Shown: positions 8,549 to 17,138 of the stretch, piece after piece
Position numbering within the stretch: the stretch's first letter is position 1
How the letters are laid out: the number at the start of each line of letters is the position of its first letter
Assembly (NCBI GenBank): GCA_017936785.1
Contig: JAGBEV010000039.1
Span: 56,113 to 120,112, forward strand
Source of the DNA: Lachnospiraceae bacterium
GTDB taxonomy: Bacteria > Bacillota > Clostridia > Lachnospirales > Lachnospiraceae
Length of the DNA stretch: 64,000 nucleotides
Direction of reading: 5' to 3'
Notes under the pieces: model-generated
What the model saw: only the letters and a program-made list of their open reading frames with translations
The model's database searches: none
Told to the model about the DNA's origin: nothing
Translations under genes and position numbers: made by a program

Positions 8549-9463
8549 CTAAATTTCCCTGCCGCTTTCCAGAATACGGATATAGTGATTTGCTTCACGC
8601 AGCACATGATCCGCAAGGAGCGGCAGAATAATGGAAGCGATCTCACAATTTAAGATGCCTTCTGCTCCCGCAGTTTTAAATTCACGGTATCTTAATGTCT
8701 CTTCCAAAGATTTTCGTGTCATATCATCCATAGCACGGCAATCCTGACGTTTTGCCATTTCTAAAAGTCTCTTGTATTCTGCGGCAAATTCATCTGCTGT
8801 GCCGATCAGTTCTTCCTCTGACGGGTCTAAAAGTCCTCTGATAAACAGGGCGTGTTCCATCATGATTCGGTTCCAGAACTGTTCGGTCTCCCGAAGATTT
8901 TTGTAGGAAACCCGACGGTTCTGCATCAATTCTTCCACTGTAGAACGATACAGCTTAGCTTCCCTGATAATATGTTTGATCAACAGAGGATAGTTGGCAT
9001 TAAAAAGCTCTCCCTTTCCTACTTCTTTTAAAATGCGTTCCTTAAATTCGATCAGACCGTCCAACAGCCACACTGCCCGCTCGTTGAGTTCACGGACCCG
9101 CATGTTCAGTTCACGGCTTTCTCTTCCGTTTTCTCTGCAGCATACACCGCGAAGTTTCTGTGTCCTGGCAGATATTTCGCTGTCGATCTTCACTCCGCTT
9201 AAACATTCCGTCCTCTTTTCTGCCGGAATGGTAAACTCTGTTACCAGTTCATCCGATTCTATTACGTCGCTATTGATTCTTCCGCCGGCTATCTCCACCG
9301 CTTCCCCCAGCAGATTTTCAAACTGTTCTTTAAACCAGTCCGCTTTTTTGATCCATTTTTCGTCCTTGCAGGGAAATCCCGCCTCCAGGAAAAGAGCGTG
9401 TTCTTTCATGATCCTTGCAAAAAACAAATGGGTTTCTATTGATAAAGTTGCATAATTTTCCAT
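8549..9463 (-). CDS. DUF2935 protein (duplicated four-helix, ferritin-like)
   Basis: The 304-residue helical protein has two homologous halves. Each contains a first-helix signature (HLFFARIMKEHALFLEAG near residue 12, and WNRIMMEHALFIRGLLD near residue 198) and a late helix with H-I/V-L/I-REA (KHIIREAKLYRS near 167, DHVLREANHYIRILE near 288). His and Glu on these helices are the likely metal ligands of the DUF2935 fold, which is known as a ferritin-like bundle. It precedes the multicopper oxidase by 12 bases and is surely in the same operon. A metal-handling role beside a copper enzyme is plausible, but it is inferred from fold and neighbour only. Confidence 0.85.
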   Translation of the reverse strand: MENYATLSIETHLFFARIMKEHALFLEAGFPCKDEKWIKKADWFKEQFENLLGEAVEIAGGRINSDVIESDELVTEFTIPAEKRTECLSGVKIDSEISARTQKLRGVCCRENGRESRELNMRVRELNERAVWLLDGLIEFKERILKEVGKGELFNANYPLLIKHIIREAKLYRSTVEELMQNRRVSYKNLRETEQFWNRIMMEHALFIRGLLDPSEEELIGTADEFAAEYKRLLEMAKRQDCRAMDDMTRKSLEETLRYREFKTAGAEGILNCEIASIILPLLADHVLREANHYIRILESGREI

Positions 9464-9667
9464 ATTTTTTCATACCTTTTTAGTTTAGTGTTTTATTTAA
9501 TATATGCAGCCGGATATATTTTGTCGGTATGAAAAATAAATATTTTAATATCCATTTGCTGTTTATATATGATATGACTGCTTACTTCTTTGCATTTTGT
9601 TCTTGCATATCCTTGTTTATTATTCCACACCAATGCATCAGACCTGCATTATATCTGACCGCAAAAT

Positions 9668-9703
9668 AAAAAAAGCAGAGCCATCCCAACAGCTCCGCTT
9701 TTT
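9668..9703 (-). terminator. Rho-independent terminator after the amidase gene
   Basis: The stem AAAAAGCGGAGC / GCTCTGCTTTTT (minus-strand reading) with a short loop is followed by a run of T. It ends the glyA-amidase direction of transcription. The remaining DNA between 9464 and 9667 holds the probable promoter of the DUF2935/oxidase operon, but no clear -35/-10 pair was seen there. Confidence 0.8.
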
Positions 9704-9730
9704 CCCTATATGAAAAAACGCTTTAATTTC

Positions 9731-10507
9731 TTATTCTGAAGGCATGTCCTGAACGGAATGCAGATACCCTTCTATGATTCCTTTTACCAGATAAACGGAA
9801 AGTGTCTTTTGATATTCGGCATCATAAAGATTTTCCCTGTCTTCTTTGTTGGAAATATAGCCTGTTTCCACTAAAACAGCCGGAATTTTCGTTTCTCGTA
9901 ATACATGAAAATCCTCCGTCTTTATTCCCCTGACAGCAATCTGCCCGCTTCCTTCCACTGCACTGACGATTTCCCGCGCATAGCTTTCCCCTATCATACT
10001 GTCTGCCCAGTAATAGCACTCAAGCCCTGCTACAGAAGCATCCTCTTCACAATAATTACAATGAATGCTGACAAAACGGTCTCCTTCACTGTCATTTGCA
10101 AAAGAAGACCGCTCATCCAAAGTAACTGTCTCATCTCCGTCTCTTGTAAGTGCCACTTCCACTCCGCAGTATTCCAGCATTTCCTTCATTTCTTTTACTA
10201 TATCCATATTGATGTCTTTTTCATAATAATCCGGGCTTCCCGTACCCACATCATTTCCGCCGTGTCCCGCATCCAGGATCAGGGTAAATTCCTTCCCCTT
10301 CATCTGTTCCTTCAGTCCATTTAATACTTCCATATCCTCATCGGAAACTGCCATGGTTTCCCGGGCTCTGCCCCGTATCAGCCTGACTATGCCCACTCCT
10401 GCAAGGATCAGCAATGTCAGGATTCCCACTGCTGCCAGTGCCGTCAAAAAACGCATGGTATAAACCTGTATTTTCCTTTTTCTTCTCCGGCGTTCTCTTT
10501 CGTCCAT
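9731..10507 (-). CDS. N-acetylmuramoyl-L-alanine amidase (Amidase_3), membrane anchored
   Basis: This 258-residue protein cleaves the bond between muramic acid and L-alanine in peptidoglycan. A basic N-terminus (RERRRRKRK) precedes one transmembrane helix at about residues 18-43, so the catalytic domain is outside the cell. The zinc residues of Amidase_3 are visible: His in ILDAGHGG (about 82), Glu in YYEKDIN (about 96), His in SIHCN (about 149), and the catalytic Glu in LVETGYISN (about 217). Its size and layout are like CwlD-type amidases of spore formers, but nothing here proves a cortex role. It has its own promoter downstream of the glyA terminator. Confidence 0.9.
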   Translation of the reverse strand: MDERERRRRKRKIQVYTMRFLTALAAVGILTLLILAGVGIVRLIRGRARETMAVSDEDMEVLNGLKEQMKGKEFTLILDAGHGGNDVGTGSPDYYEKDINMDIVKEMKEMLEYCGVEVALTRDGDETVTLDERSSFANDSEGDRFVSIHCNYCEEDASVAGLECYYWADSMIGESYAREIVSAVEGSGQIAVRGIKTEDFHVLRETKIPAVLVETGYISNKEDRENLYDAEYQKTLSVYLVKGIIEGYLHSVQDMPSE

Positions 10508-10566
10508 ACGCCTCCCCTTGTTCCTTTTCCATATTTTTCATGTGTACTGTCCCTATTAGCACACCA

Positions 10567-10595
10567 AAAATATCATAAACCCTGCACTCTGTCAA
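10567..10595 (-). promoter_or_regulatory. sigma-A promoter of the amidase gene
   Basis: On the minus strand TTGACA (10590-10595) and TATTTT (10567-10572) are separated by exactly 17 bases. The start codon of the amidase lies about 60 bases downstream. The -35 box is perfect and the -10 box matches four of six positions. Confidence 0.75.
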
Positions 10596-10661
10596 TAACA
10601 GGATAGAAGATGTACATACAAAGCGGATCATCTGTCCACCAAACTCATGATTCACGCAAAA

Positions 10662-10705
10662 ATGACCGTCCGCAATCTTTTTTGTAATGATTACGAAACG
10701 GTCAC
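10662..10705 (-). terminator. terminator after glyA
   Basis: In minus-strand reading GTGACCGTTTCGTAATC pairs with GATTGCGGACGGTCAT across an A-rich loop, using G-U pairs and one bulged base, and TTTTT follows. It separates glyA from the amidase promoter. Confidence 0.7.
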
Positions 10706-10739
10706 TTCTCATTGTTCATATAAATAAAAATATCTTTAT

Positions 10740-11978
10740 TTAGATCAAGGGATATTTATCTGTCAATTCCTGTACAATAGCTCTTGCTTCAGGCACTTTC
10801 TCTTCTCCGCCTTTTACAACCAGTGCGATTGCTTCAGCAATTTTGTCCATATCTTCCGTATTCATGCCACGGGATGTAACCGCAGGTGTTCCTAAACGGA
10901 TGCCGCTGGTAACAAAAGGAGACTTGGGGTCATTGGGGATTGTATTCTTGTTAGCTGTAATATGAGCATCATCAAGAAGCTTTTCTACAGCCTTTCCGGT
11001 CAGATCAAAAGGTGTCAGATCCATGAGCATCAGGTGGTTATCTGTACCGCCGGAAACGATTTTGATTCCTCTGTCCATGAGTCCCTTGCAAAGCGCCTGT
11101 GCATTATCAACGATTCCCTTCTGATAAGTCTTGAAATCATCGCTTAATGCTTCCTTAAAGCATACTGCCTTTGCTGCGATCACATGCATCAGGGGTCCTC
11201 CCTGAATACCGGGGAATACTGCTTTATTGAAGTTATATTTGTCAGCCATTTCCTGACTGCTTAAGATCAGTCCGCCACGAGGTCCACGCAGTGTCTTATG
11301 AGTTGTAGTTGTTGTTACATCCGCATAAGGAATGGGGCTTGGATGAAGACCTGCTGCCACAAGGCCTGCAATGTGTGCCATATCTACCATCAATACTGCA
11401 CCGACTTCATCTGCCACTTCACGGAATTTCTTAAAATCAATGGTTCTCGCATAAGCGGAAGCACCTGCAATGATCATTTTAGGCTTGCTTTCCAATGCGA
11501 TCTCTCTTAATTTATCATAATCAATGAATCCTTCATCATTCACACCGTAAGGTACGATATTGAAATAAGAACCGGAAATATTTGCCGGGCTTCCGTGTGT
11601 CAGATGTCCGCCATGGTCTAAGTTCATACCCATAATAGTATCGCCGGGCTTGCAGATTGCAAACTGTACTGCAAGGTTTGCCTGTGCGCCGGAGTGAGGC
11701 TGTACATTTGCATACTCACATCCGAATAATTCTTTGGCGCGTTCCCTTGCCAGATCTTCCACAACATCAACGCATTGACATCCGCCGTAATATCTCTTTC
11801 CCGGATATCCTTCTGCATATTTGTTGGTCAATGGGCTTCCCATTGCTGCCATAACCGCCTTGCTTACCCAGTTTTCGGAAGCGATCAGCTCAATATGGCT
11901 GTTCTGTCTTTCCTGTTCGTCCACGATTGCCTGAGCGATTTCGGGATCTACCTTCCTTACCTCGTCTAAAGAATACAT
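10740..11978 (-). CDS. glyA: serine hydroxymethyltransferase
   Basis: The 412-residue cytosolic PLP enzyme interconverts serine plus tetrahydrofolate with glycine plus 5,10-methylenetetrahydrofolate, feeding one-carbon metabolism. Family marks are [11 protein letters not shown] (about 29-39), [14 protein letters not shown] (54-67), [10 protein letters not shown] (121-130), [14 protein letters not shown] (197-210) and the PLP-lysine motif [15 protein letters not shown] with Lys about 228. The length is normal for bacterial GlyA. An AGGAGGG site precedes the ATG. It is transcribed alone, with a terminator after it. Confidence 0.97.
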   Translation of the reverse strand: MYSLDEVRKVDPEIAQAIVDEQERQNSHIELIASENWVSKAVMAAMGSPLTNKYAEGYPGKRYYGGCQCVDVVEDLARERAKELFGCEYANVQPHSGAQANLAVQFAICKPGDTIMGMNLDHGGHLTHGSPANISGSYFNIVPYGVNDEGFIDYDKLREIALESKPKMIIAGASAYARTIDFKKFREVADEVGAVLMVDMAHIAGLVAAGLHPSPIPYADVTTTTTHKTLRGPRGGLILSSQEMADKYNFNKAVFPGIQGGPLMHVIAAKAVCFKEALSDDFKTYQKGIVDNAQALCKGLMDRGIKIVSGGTDNHLMLMDLTPFDLTGKAVEKLLDDAHITANKNTIPNDPKSPFVTSGIRLGTPAVTSRGMNTEDMDKIAEAIALVVKGGEEKVPEARAIVQELTDKYPLI

Positions 11979-12055
11979 TTCTTACCCTCCTATTTTTCCT
12001 TGCTTGCACACTACCGAAACAATTCTATCATCGTTCCTTCGGTAATATCCTGTTA

Positions 12056-12084
12056 AGTATAACATACTTTTTTCCCTATGAAAA
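12056..12084 (-). promoter_or_regulatory. promoter of glyA with a leader hairpin
   Basis: TTTTCA (12079-12084) and TATACT (12056-12061) on the minus strand are 17 bases apart. Between this and the start codon, a hairpin with arms TACCGA...AACGAT and ATTGTTTCGGTA can form at about 12012-12047. It has no U-tract, so it is not an obvious attenuator. Confidence 0.55.
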
Positions 12085-12184
12085 CGGGAAATATAAAAAG
12101 AAATTTGTCGTCTATAAGCAAAATATGATAAAATTTAATTATATTTTTTAAACTGCAGATAAACCGTCTTAAAGGAGACTATTT

Positions 12185-13117
12185 ATGATTTATGTGATTG
12201 TCAATCCTGCGTCTAAATCCGGCATGGGTAAAAAGAAATGGGAAACCTTAAAACAGAAATTCAACCAGAACTCTATGGTATATGAGGTTTTTCTTACAGA
12301 TAAAAAGAACGGAGCTTCTAAATGCGTCAGGGAGACTTTGAACAGAACTCCTTCTAAATCCGATATACTCTGTGTATTAGGCGGAGACGGTACAATGAAC
12401 GAGGTGCTCAACGCACTCCGGCTTTCATCAGCCCCTGCTTCTTCACACCCTGCCCTTGCTTATCTTCCTGCCGGCTCCAGCAATGATCTGGCAAGGGCTC
12501 TGGATATTTCATCTTCCCCGGACGAACTGATATCCCGCATAAAAGCCTGTTCAGAAAATATGGCGGATACCGGCATTGTTACAACAAAACGGGGTAAATC
12601 CCGGCATTTTTGTGTCAGCTGCGGCATCGGTCTTGATGCAGCTGTATGTAAAGAAGCATTGGATTCCAAATTAAAAGATGCCTTAAACCGCTTAAGACTG
12701 GGCAAGCTGACCTATGCAGGCATTGCGCTGAAACAGTTGGTCTCCGCTCCCCTTGCCGATTGCCATGTTATTTTGGACGATGGCAAAGAGCGCCACTTCT
12801 CCAGGCTGCTTTTCGCTGTTGCCATGATCCATCCTTATGAAGGCGGCGGCATCAGAATGGCTCCTATGGCGGACTGCAGGGATGGTAAATTTGATATTAT
12901 GATCATTGCGGGGCTGCGCAAATGGAGGGCACTCTACCTGCTGCCTCTGGCATTCTTCGGCCTCCATACAGGGGCTAAAAATGTTTATTTTTTCAAAAGC
13001 CGCACCCTGACCATCCAAACAGATACTCCCATGGTAGTCCATGCAGATGGCGAATACTGCGGCATGCAGCAGGAAATTACTCTTTCCTGCCAAAAAAGTG
13101 GTTTAAAATTCCTCTAG
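12185..13117 (+). CDS. diacylglycerol/sphingosine kinase-family lipid kinase (YegS/BmrU type)
   Basis: The 310-residue protein carries the DAGK catalytic domain: NPASKSGMGKKKW near residue 7, the ATP-binding GGDGTMNEV at about 66-74, and PAGSSNDLARAL at about 99-110. The C-terminal half has the family's beta-sandwich with ADGEYCG near the end. It phosphorylates a lipid such as diacylglycerol or undecaprenol; the exact substrate cannot be read. AAAGGAGA precedes the ATG at a good distance. A possible promoter is TTGTCG (12105-12110) with TAAAAT (12129-12134), 18 bases apart. The PAP2 gene follows after 62 bases, pairing a lipid kinase with a lipid phosphatase. Confidence 0.9.
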   Translation: MIYVIVNPASKSGMGKKKWETLKQKFNQNSMVYEVFLTDKKNGASKCVRETLNRTPSKSDILCVLGGDGTMNEVLNALRLSSAPASSHPALAYLPAGSSNDLARALDISSSPDELISRIKACSENMADTGIVTTKRGKSRHFCVSCGIGLDAAVCKEALDSKLKDALNRLRLGKLTYAGIALKQLVSAPLADCHVILDDGKERHFSRLLFAVAMIHPYEGGGIRMAPMADCRDGKFDIMIIAGLRKWRALYLLPLAFFGLHTGAKNVYFFKSRTLTIQTDTPMVVHADGEYCGMQQEITLSCQKSGLKFL

Positions 13118-13179
13118 ACAAACTTTCATTTTTGTAGCATACTTTCCTTTATAGATATTTTTTATAAAGGGGTCTTTTT

Positions 13180-13896
13180 GTGAAATTACAAAAACAAAGG
13201 AAAAGTATCCATATTCCGCCTAAAGTGGAATTGGCTATCCGTATCCTCGTACCTGTTTTGTATGGGATTTTCTATGTAGTCGTATTTGCATGGCTGGAAC
13301 AGCGTCCCGTAAATGAATACCATATTATTAAAATGGAGATTGACTCACGCATTCCTTTTTGTGAGTACTTTATCATTCCGTATATGCTTTGGTTCCTGTA
13401 CATTGCCGCTACAGTTATTGTTTTCATTTTTCTGGACAGAAAAGATTATATCCGGCTTTGTCTTACCTTGGGAACAGGAATGACCGTATTTTTACTGGTT
13501 TCCTATTTCATTCCCAATATGCAGCCTTTGCGTCCTAAGCTGGAATATTTTACAAGGGACAATATTTTTCTGGATATGGTAAAGATGCTTTATGCTGCAG
13601 ATACCTGTACCAATGTATTTCCCAGCATTCATGTGTTTAACTCACTGGCTGCAAATTTTGCTATCCAAAAGTCACAACAGTTAGGCAAATACAGAGGATT
13701 GCAGATCGGTTCCCACATTTTATGTATTTTGATCATTTTATCTACTATGTTCTTGAAGCAGCATTCAACTTTTGATGTATTGACAGGCATTGTCATGGCA
13801 GCGGCGCTCTACTGGCTGGTATACTATCTGCCGGAAGCAAGAACTGCTGCAGCATTAGAAAGAGAAACAGAAATTTTAAAAGGATTGTCACATTAG
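13180..13896 (+). CDS. PAP2-family membrane phosphatase
   Basis: The 238-residue protein has about five or six transmembrane helices. PAP2 motifs are visible: RP in MQPLRPKLEYF, PSIHVFNSL (motif C2), and a reduced C3 in KQHSTFDVLTG with the usual His and Asp. Such enzymes remove phosphate from lipid phosphates or pyrophosphates at the membrane. The start is GTG at 13180, seven bases after AAAGGGG. The end of the reading frame lies inside the terminator: the 5' arm encodes the last sense codons and the stop is in the loop. Confidence 0.85.
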   Translation: MKLQKQRKSIHIPPKVELAIRILVPVLYGIFYVVVFAWLEQRPVNEYHIIKMEIDSRIPFCEYFIIPYMLWFLYIAATVIVFIFLDRKDYIRLCLTLGTGMTVFLLVSYFIPNMQPLRPKLEYFTRDNIFLDMVKMLYAADTCTNVFPSIHVFNSLAANFAIQKSQQLGKYRGLQIGSHILCILIILSTMFLKQHSTFDVLTGIVMAAALYWLVYYLPEARTAAALERETEILKGLSH

Positions 13897-13914
13897 TATG
13901 ACAATCCTTTTTTT
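13879..13914 (+). terminator. terminator overlapping the PAP2 stop codon
   Basis: AAAGGATTGTCA (13879-13890) pairs perfectly with TGACAATCCTTT (13899-13910) and a T-run follows. The TAG stop at 13894-13896 sits in the loop. Confidence 0.9.
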
Positions 13915-13959
13915 ATTTCAAAGTATTATTTTATAAACAATTTAATCATTTACCAATTC

Positions 13960-15711
13960 TTAATCCCTTACCTTGATATGAACCTCTCTAAGCTGCTGCT
14001 CCGTTACCTCTCCCGGCGCACCACACATAAGGTCCTGTGCATTTCCGTTCATAGGGAAAGCAATGACTTCACGGATATTCTCCTCATTTTTCAGAAGCAT
14101 GATCATACGGTCAACACCCGGTGCCATACCTGCATGAGGCGGTGCACCGAACTGGAACGCATTGTAAAGGGCTCCGAATTTCTGTTTTAGGTCATCTTCT
14201 GTATAACCGGCAATCTCAAATGCTTTTACCATAATGTCCAGATTGTGGTTACGGACCGCACCGGAGGAAAGCTCTACACCGTTGCACACGATATCGTACT
14301 GATAAGCCAGGATATCAAGAGGGTCCTTGGTATTTAAGGCTTCCAATCCGCCCTGAGGCATGGAGAAAGGATTATGGGTAAAGATGATCTTCTTTTCTTC
14401 CTCATCATACTCATACATAGGGAAATCATTGATAAAGCAGAAACGGTATGCATTTTTCTCTAAAAGATCCAGACGGTCGGCAAGCTCTGTACGGATCTGT
14501 CCCGCATAGTTTGCCGCACGGCTTTCTTTATCCGCAATAAAGAAAATGGTATCTCCCACTTCAAGTCCTGCGATCTCTGCAATTTCACCCTTCATATCAT
14601 CAGGAATGAATTTGTCGATGGGACCCTTATAACTCTTATCTTCCAGCACTTCCAGATAGCCCAGTCCGCCCATTCCGATAGACTGTGCGAATTTCAAAAG
14701 CTTTTCATGCTGGCCCTTGGAAAGTTTGGCATGAACGTTAATGGCACGTACTGTCTTTTTGTGGAAAGGCTTAAAAGTACATCTCTGGAAGAAATCCGTT
14801 ACATCCACGATCCTCAAAGGATTTCTCAGATCCGGTTTATCCGTACCGAACTCTAACATTGCCTGTTTATAACTGATCACAGGATAAGGAGCATTGGTAA
14901 CCTTTGCTCCTTCCGGCGCAAATTTTTCAAAGGTTGCAGTGAGGATTTCTTCACCTGCACGGAATACATCTTCCTGAGTTGCAAATGCCATTTCAAAATC
15001 CAGCTGATAAAATTCTCCGGGAGAACGGTCTGCCCTTGCATCCTCATCGCGGAAGCAGGGAGCGATCTGGAAATATTTATCAAAGCCGGAAACCATCAGA
15101 AGCTGTTTATACTGCTGGGGTGCCTGAGGCAGCGCATAAAACTTTCCTTTATATTTTCTGGAAGGAACAATATAATCTCTTGCGCCTTCCGGAGAAGATG
15201 CACAAAGAATCGGTGTCTGTATCTCCAAAAATCCCATTTCCGTCATTTTCTGGCGAAGGAAACTGATAACCTGGGAACGGAAAACGATGTTATCCTTTAC
15301 TTTTTTATTTCTCAGATCCAGGTAACGATATTTTAAACGAAGGTCCTCACGGATTTCCTTGGAGGTCATAACCTCAAAAGGAAGCTGTTTGTATACCTTG
15401 CCCAGCATCTCAACCTTGTGAGCCTCCAGCTCAATGGTTCCTGTGGGAATCTTGGGATTATAGGTTTCCTCATCACGATGCTGAATCACGCCTTCCACAC
15501 TGATGCAGTCCTCTTTGTTAATACCGTCCAAAAGACTGGTATCGCGCATAACAACCTGCATAACACCGTACATATCCCTAAGGTCCACAAAGGAAACTCC
15601 TCCATGGTCACGGATATTTTCAACCCAGCCTGCGATCTTAATGTCTGCATCCACATCCTTTTCCGTAATCTGATCCATAGTACGGTCACGATAAATGTTA
15701 GAAATATTCAT
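13960..15711 (-). CDS. aspS: aspartyl-tRNA synthetase, bacterial type
   Basis: The 583-residue class II synthetase has an N-terminal anticodon-binding OB domain (about 1-110), motif 2 in CFRDEDARADR, an inserted GAD domain (about 285-410), and motif 3 in MAPGVDRMIML near the C-terminus. It charges tRNA-Asp with aspartate. In the OB domain the loop reads IRDHGGV (His about 36). From memory of the family, many discriminating AspRS enzymes have Leu there, while non-discriminating ones that also charge tRNA-Asn have His. Together with the Asn-type specifier in its T-box leader, this suggests a non-discriminating enzyme feeding a GatCAB transamidation route. That is inference; no asnS or gatCAB lies in the window. 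Confidence 0.95.
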   Translation of the reverse strand: MNISNIYRDRTMDQITEKDVDADIKIAGWVENIRDHGGVSFVDLRDMYGVMQVVMRDTSLLDGINKEDCISVEGVIQHRDEETYNPKIPTGTIELEAHKVEMLGKVYKQLPFEVMTSKEIREDLRLKYRYLDLRNKKVKDNIVFRSQVISFLRQKMTEMGFLEIQTPILCASSPEGARDYIVPSRKYKGKFYALPQAPQQYKQLLMVSGFDKYFQIAPCFRDEDARADRSPGEFYQLDFEMAFATQEDVFRAGEEILTATFEKFAPEGAKVTNAPYPVISYKQAMLEFGTDKPDLRNPLRIVDVTDFFQRCTFKPFHKKTVRAINVHAKLSKGQHEKLLKFAQSIGMGGLGYLEVLEDKSYKGPIDKFIPDDMKGEIAEIAGLEVGDTIFFIADKESRAANYAGQIRTELADRLDLLEKNAYRFCFINDFPMYEYDEEEKKIIFTHNPFSMPQGGLEALNTKDPLDILAYQYDIVCNGVELSSGAVRNHNLDIMVKAFEIAGYTEDDLKQKFGALYNAFQFGAPPHAGMAPGVDRMIMLLKNEENIREVIAFPMNGNAQDLMCGAPGEVTEQQLREVHIKVRD

Positions 15712-15739
15712 TGTTTCTCCTCCTGGAATTTTTAATAAG

Positions 15740-16003
15740 CATAAAAAAACTGCCCATCCGAAAACATTTCGTTTCAGGACGAACAGTTAAGTCCGCGGTA
15801 CCACCTGAATTACTGCCCTGCAGTCACTCACCGGTTCAATAAACCATGCCATCTGACGTGTGGCTTACGGCGCACCTACTTGCATTTGCTTTCAGATTGC
15901 GGCTGGTAAAGTGTTATTCACGTAAATTCACTTTATGGGGCTCCCACCATCCCCCACTCGCTGGAAACGATAAGTTACGCTACTTCTCTTCGTCATTGCC
16001 ATT
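15740..16003 (-). promoter_or_regulatory. T-box leader of aspS, specifier read as AAC (Asn)
   Basis: The minus strand carries the hallmarks of a T-box riboswitch. Stem I starts at GACGAAGAGAAGTAG and has GATGGTGGGAGCC in its upper part. The T-box itself is AGGTGGTACCGCGGAC (15791-15806). The terminator is AACTGTTCGTCC...GGATGGGCAGTT plus T7 at 15742-15790. On the 3' side of the specifier loop the sequence is GTGAATAACACTTTACC (about 15906-15922), in which GAAT-AAC-AC matches the usual GAAT-codon-purine arrangement. That gives AAC for asparagine, and GAC does not occur in that segment. Uncharged tRNA-Asn would thus switch on aspS. Confidence 0.9.
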
Positions 16004-16010
16004 TGACGCT

Positions 16011-16039
16011 ATTATATAAATTCTTTGAAAAAAAGTCAA
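16011..16039 (-). promoter_or_regulatory. promoter of the T-box/aspS transcript
   Basis: TTGACT (16034-16039) and TATAAT (16011-16016) on the minus strand are 17 bases apart, a near-consensus sigma-A promoter. The TGA stop of the upstream glycosyltransferase (16036-16038) lies inside the -35 box. Confidence 0.85.
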
Positions 16040-17052
16040 TTAAACTGCACAAACTTCTGGGCAATTTTGTAAAGCCCCGTGGAAATCTTTCTTCCGCTCC
16101 TGTCCGGCAGATTCATGGTACTTCCCATAAAACCATGGCGCAGTCTGTAATACAGTTTCTTATCCTTTTTCTTTAAGTATGCCCATAATTCCTTTTTCTT
16201 TTCAAGAGCTTCATCTGTCTGGGCACGAATCAGCATAATGGAAGAAACCGTTGTAATGATATCCAGATATTTTACCATATATTTATAAGTCTTCTTATTT
16301 GCCACCTTGGTAGAGGTCAGATAATCGATCATCAGCTTGTTGACCCTGATCTGCTGGTCAACCCTTTTGATCATAACGCTTTCATGTACTGACTGATCCT
16401 CCCTGCCGATATAATACCGATAGAAATTCGTATCAATATAATACATATTTCTTACATAAGGAAGGGGATTGAATACAAAAATATTATCCACATAAAAAGT
16501 ATGCTCCGGCAGCTTCAAGCCGCACTCATGAAGCAGCTTGGTCCTGTAAATGACAGAATGCATCAAAAAATACTGTGCCACATTAAAATGTCCCACTTCA
16601 TCCCAGGTAAATACCTCCTCATTGGGCAGGACATGTTTGAATGCAACTACCTTTTTTCGTTTCTTCCCTTCTTTTTCATATACAAAATTACTGATGACCA
16701 TATCAATAACCTGATGACCGCCTGCCAGCTCCCGAAGAGAATTCAATATTTTCATATAAGAATCCAGCCTTACCCAGTCATCGCTGTCCACCACTTTAAA
16801 ATAAATACCTGTGGCATTTTCAATTCCCGCATTGACCGCAGAACCATGACCGCCGTTTTCTTTGTGAATGACTTTGACAATAGACGGATATTCTCTTGCA
16901 TATCTGTCTGCAATTTCAGCCGTCCTGTCTGTAGAACCATCATCCACAATGATGATCTCCACATCCTCTCCTCCCGGAAGCAAAGATTCCAGGCATTTTT
17001 CCACATAGTCCTCTGAATTATAACAAGGTACGGTTATTGTCAATAATTTCAT
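16036..17052 (-). CDS. family 2 glycosyltransferase
   Basis: The 338-residue protein has a GT-A fold: TITVPCYNSEDYV at residues 5-17, IIIVDDGSTDRT near 34-45, ENGGHGSAVNAGI near 65-77, and the metal-binding VVDSDDWV near 89-96. These mark GT2 enzymes that transfer a sugar from a nucleotide-sugar to a lipid, polysaccharide or protein acceptor. There is no transmembrane helix. The C-terminal part is basic. The acceptor is unknown, and no polysaccharide cluster surrounds it. The end overlaps the aspS promoter. Confidence 0.85.
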   Translation of the reverse strand: MKLLTITVPCYNSEDYVEKCLESLLPGGEDVEIIIVDDGSTDRTAEIADRYAREYPSIVKVIHKENGGHGSAVNAGIENATGIYFKVVDSDDWVRLDSYMKILNSLRELAGGHQVIDMVISNFVYEKEGKKRKKVVAFKHVLPNEEVFTWDEVGHFNVAQYFLMHSVIYRTKLLHECGLKLPEHTFYVDNIFVFNPLPYVRNMYYIDTNFYRYYIGREDQSVHESVMIKRVDQQIRVNKLMIDYLTSTKVANKKTYKYMVKYLDIITTVSSIMLIRAQTDEALEKKKELWAYLKKKDKKLYYRLRHGFMGSTMNLPDRSGRKISTGLYKIAQKFVQFN

Positions 17053-17138
17053 TTTATCAATCCCTTTGCTCTTTTTGTCCCTACTTTTTGTCCCTACTTT
17101 TTATCCTTATTGCTTTTTATTCCTATTACCCTTTTCTG

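Noticed and set aside
10338-10712. Minus-strand frame of 124 codons before the amidase
   Set aside because: It overlaps the glyA terminator, the amidase promoter and the amidase N-terminus in another frame, so it cannot be a real gene.
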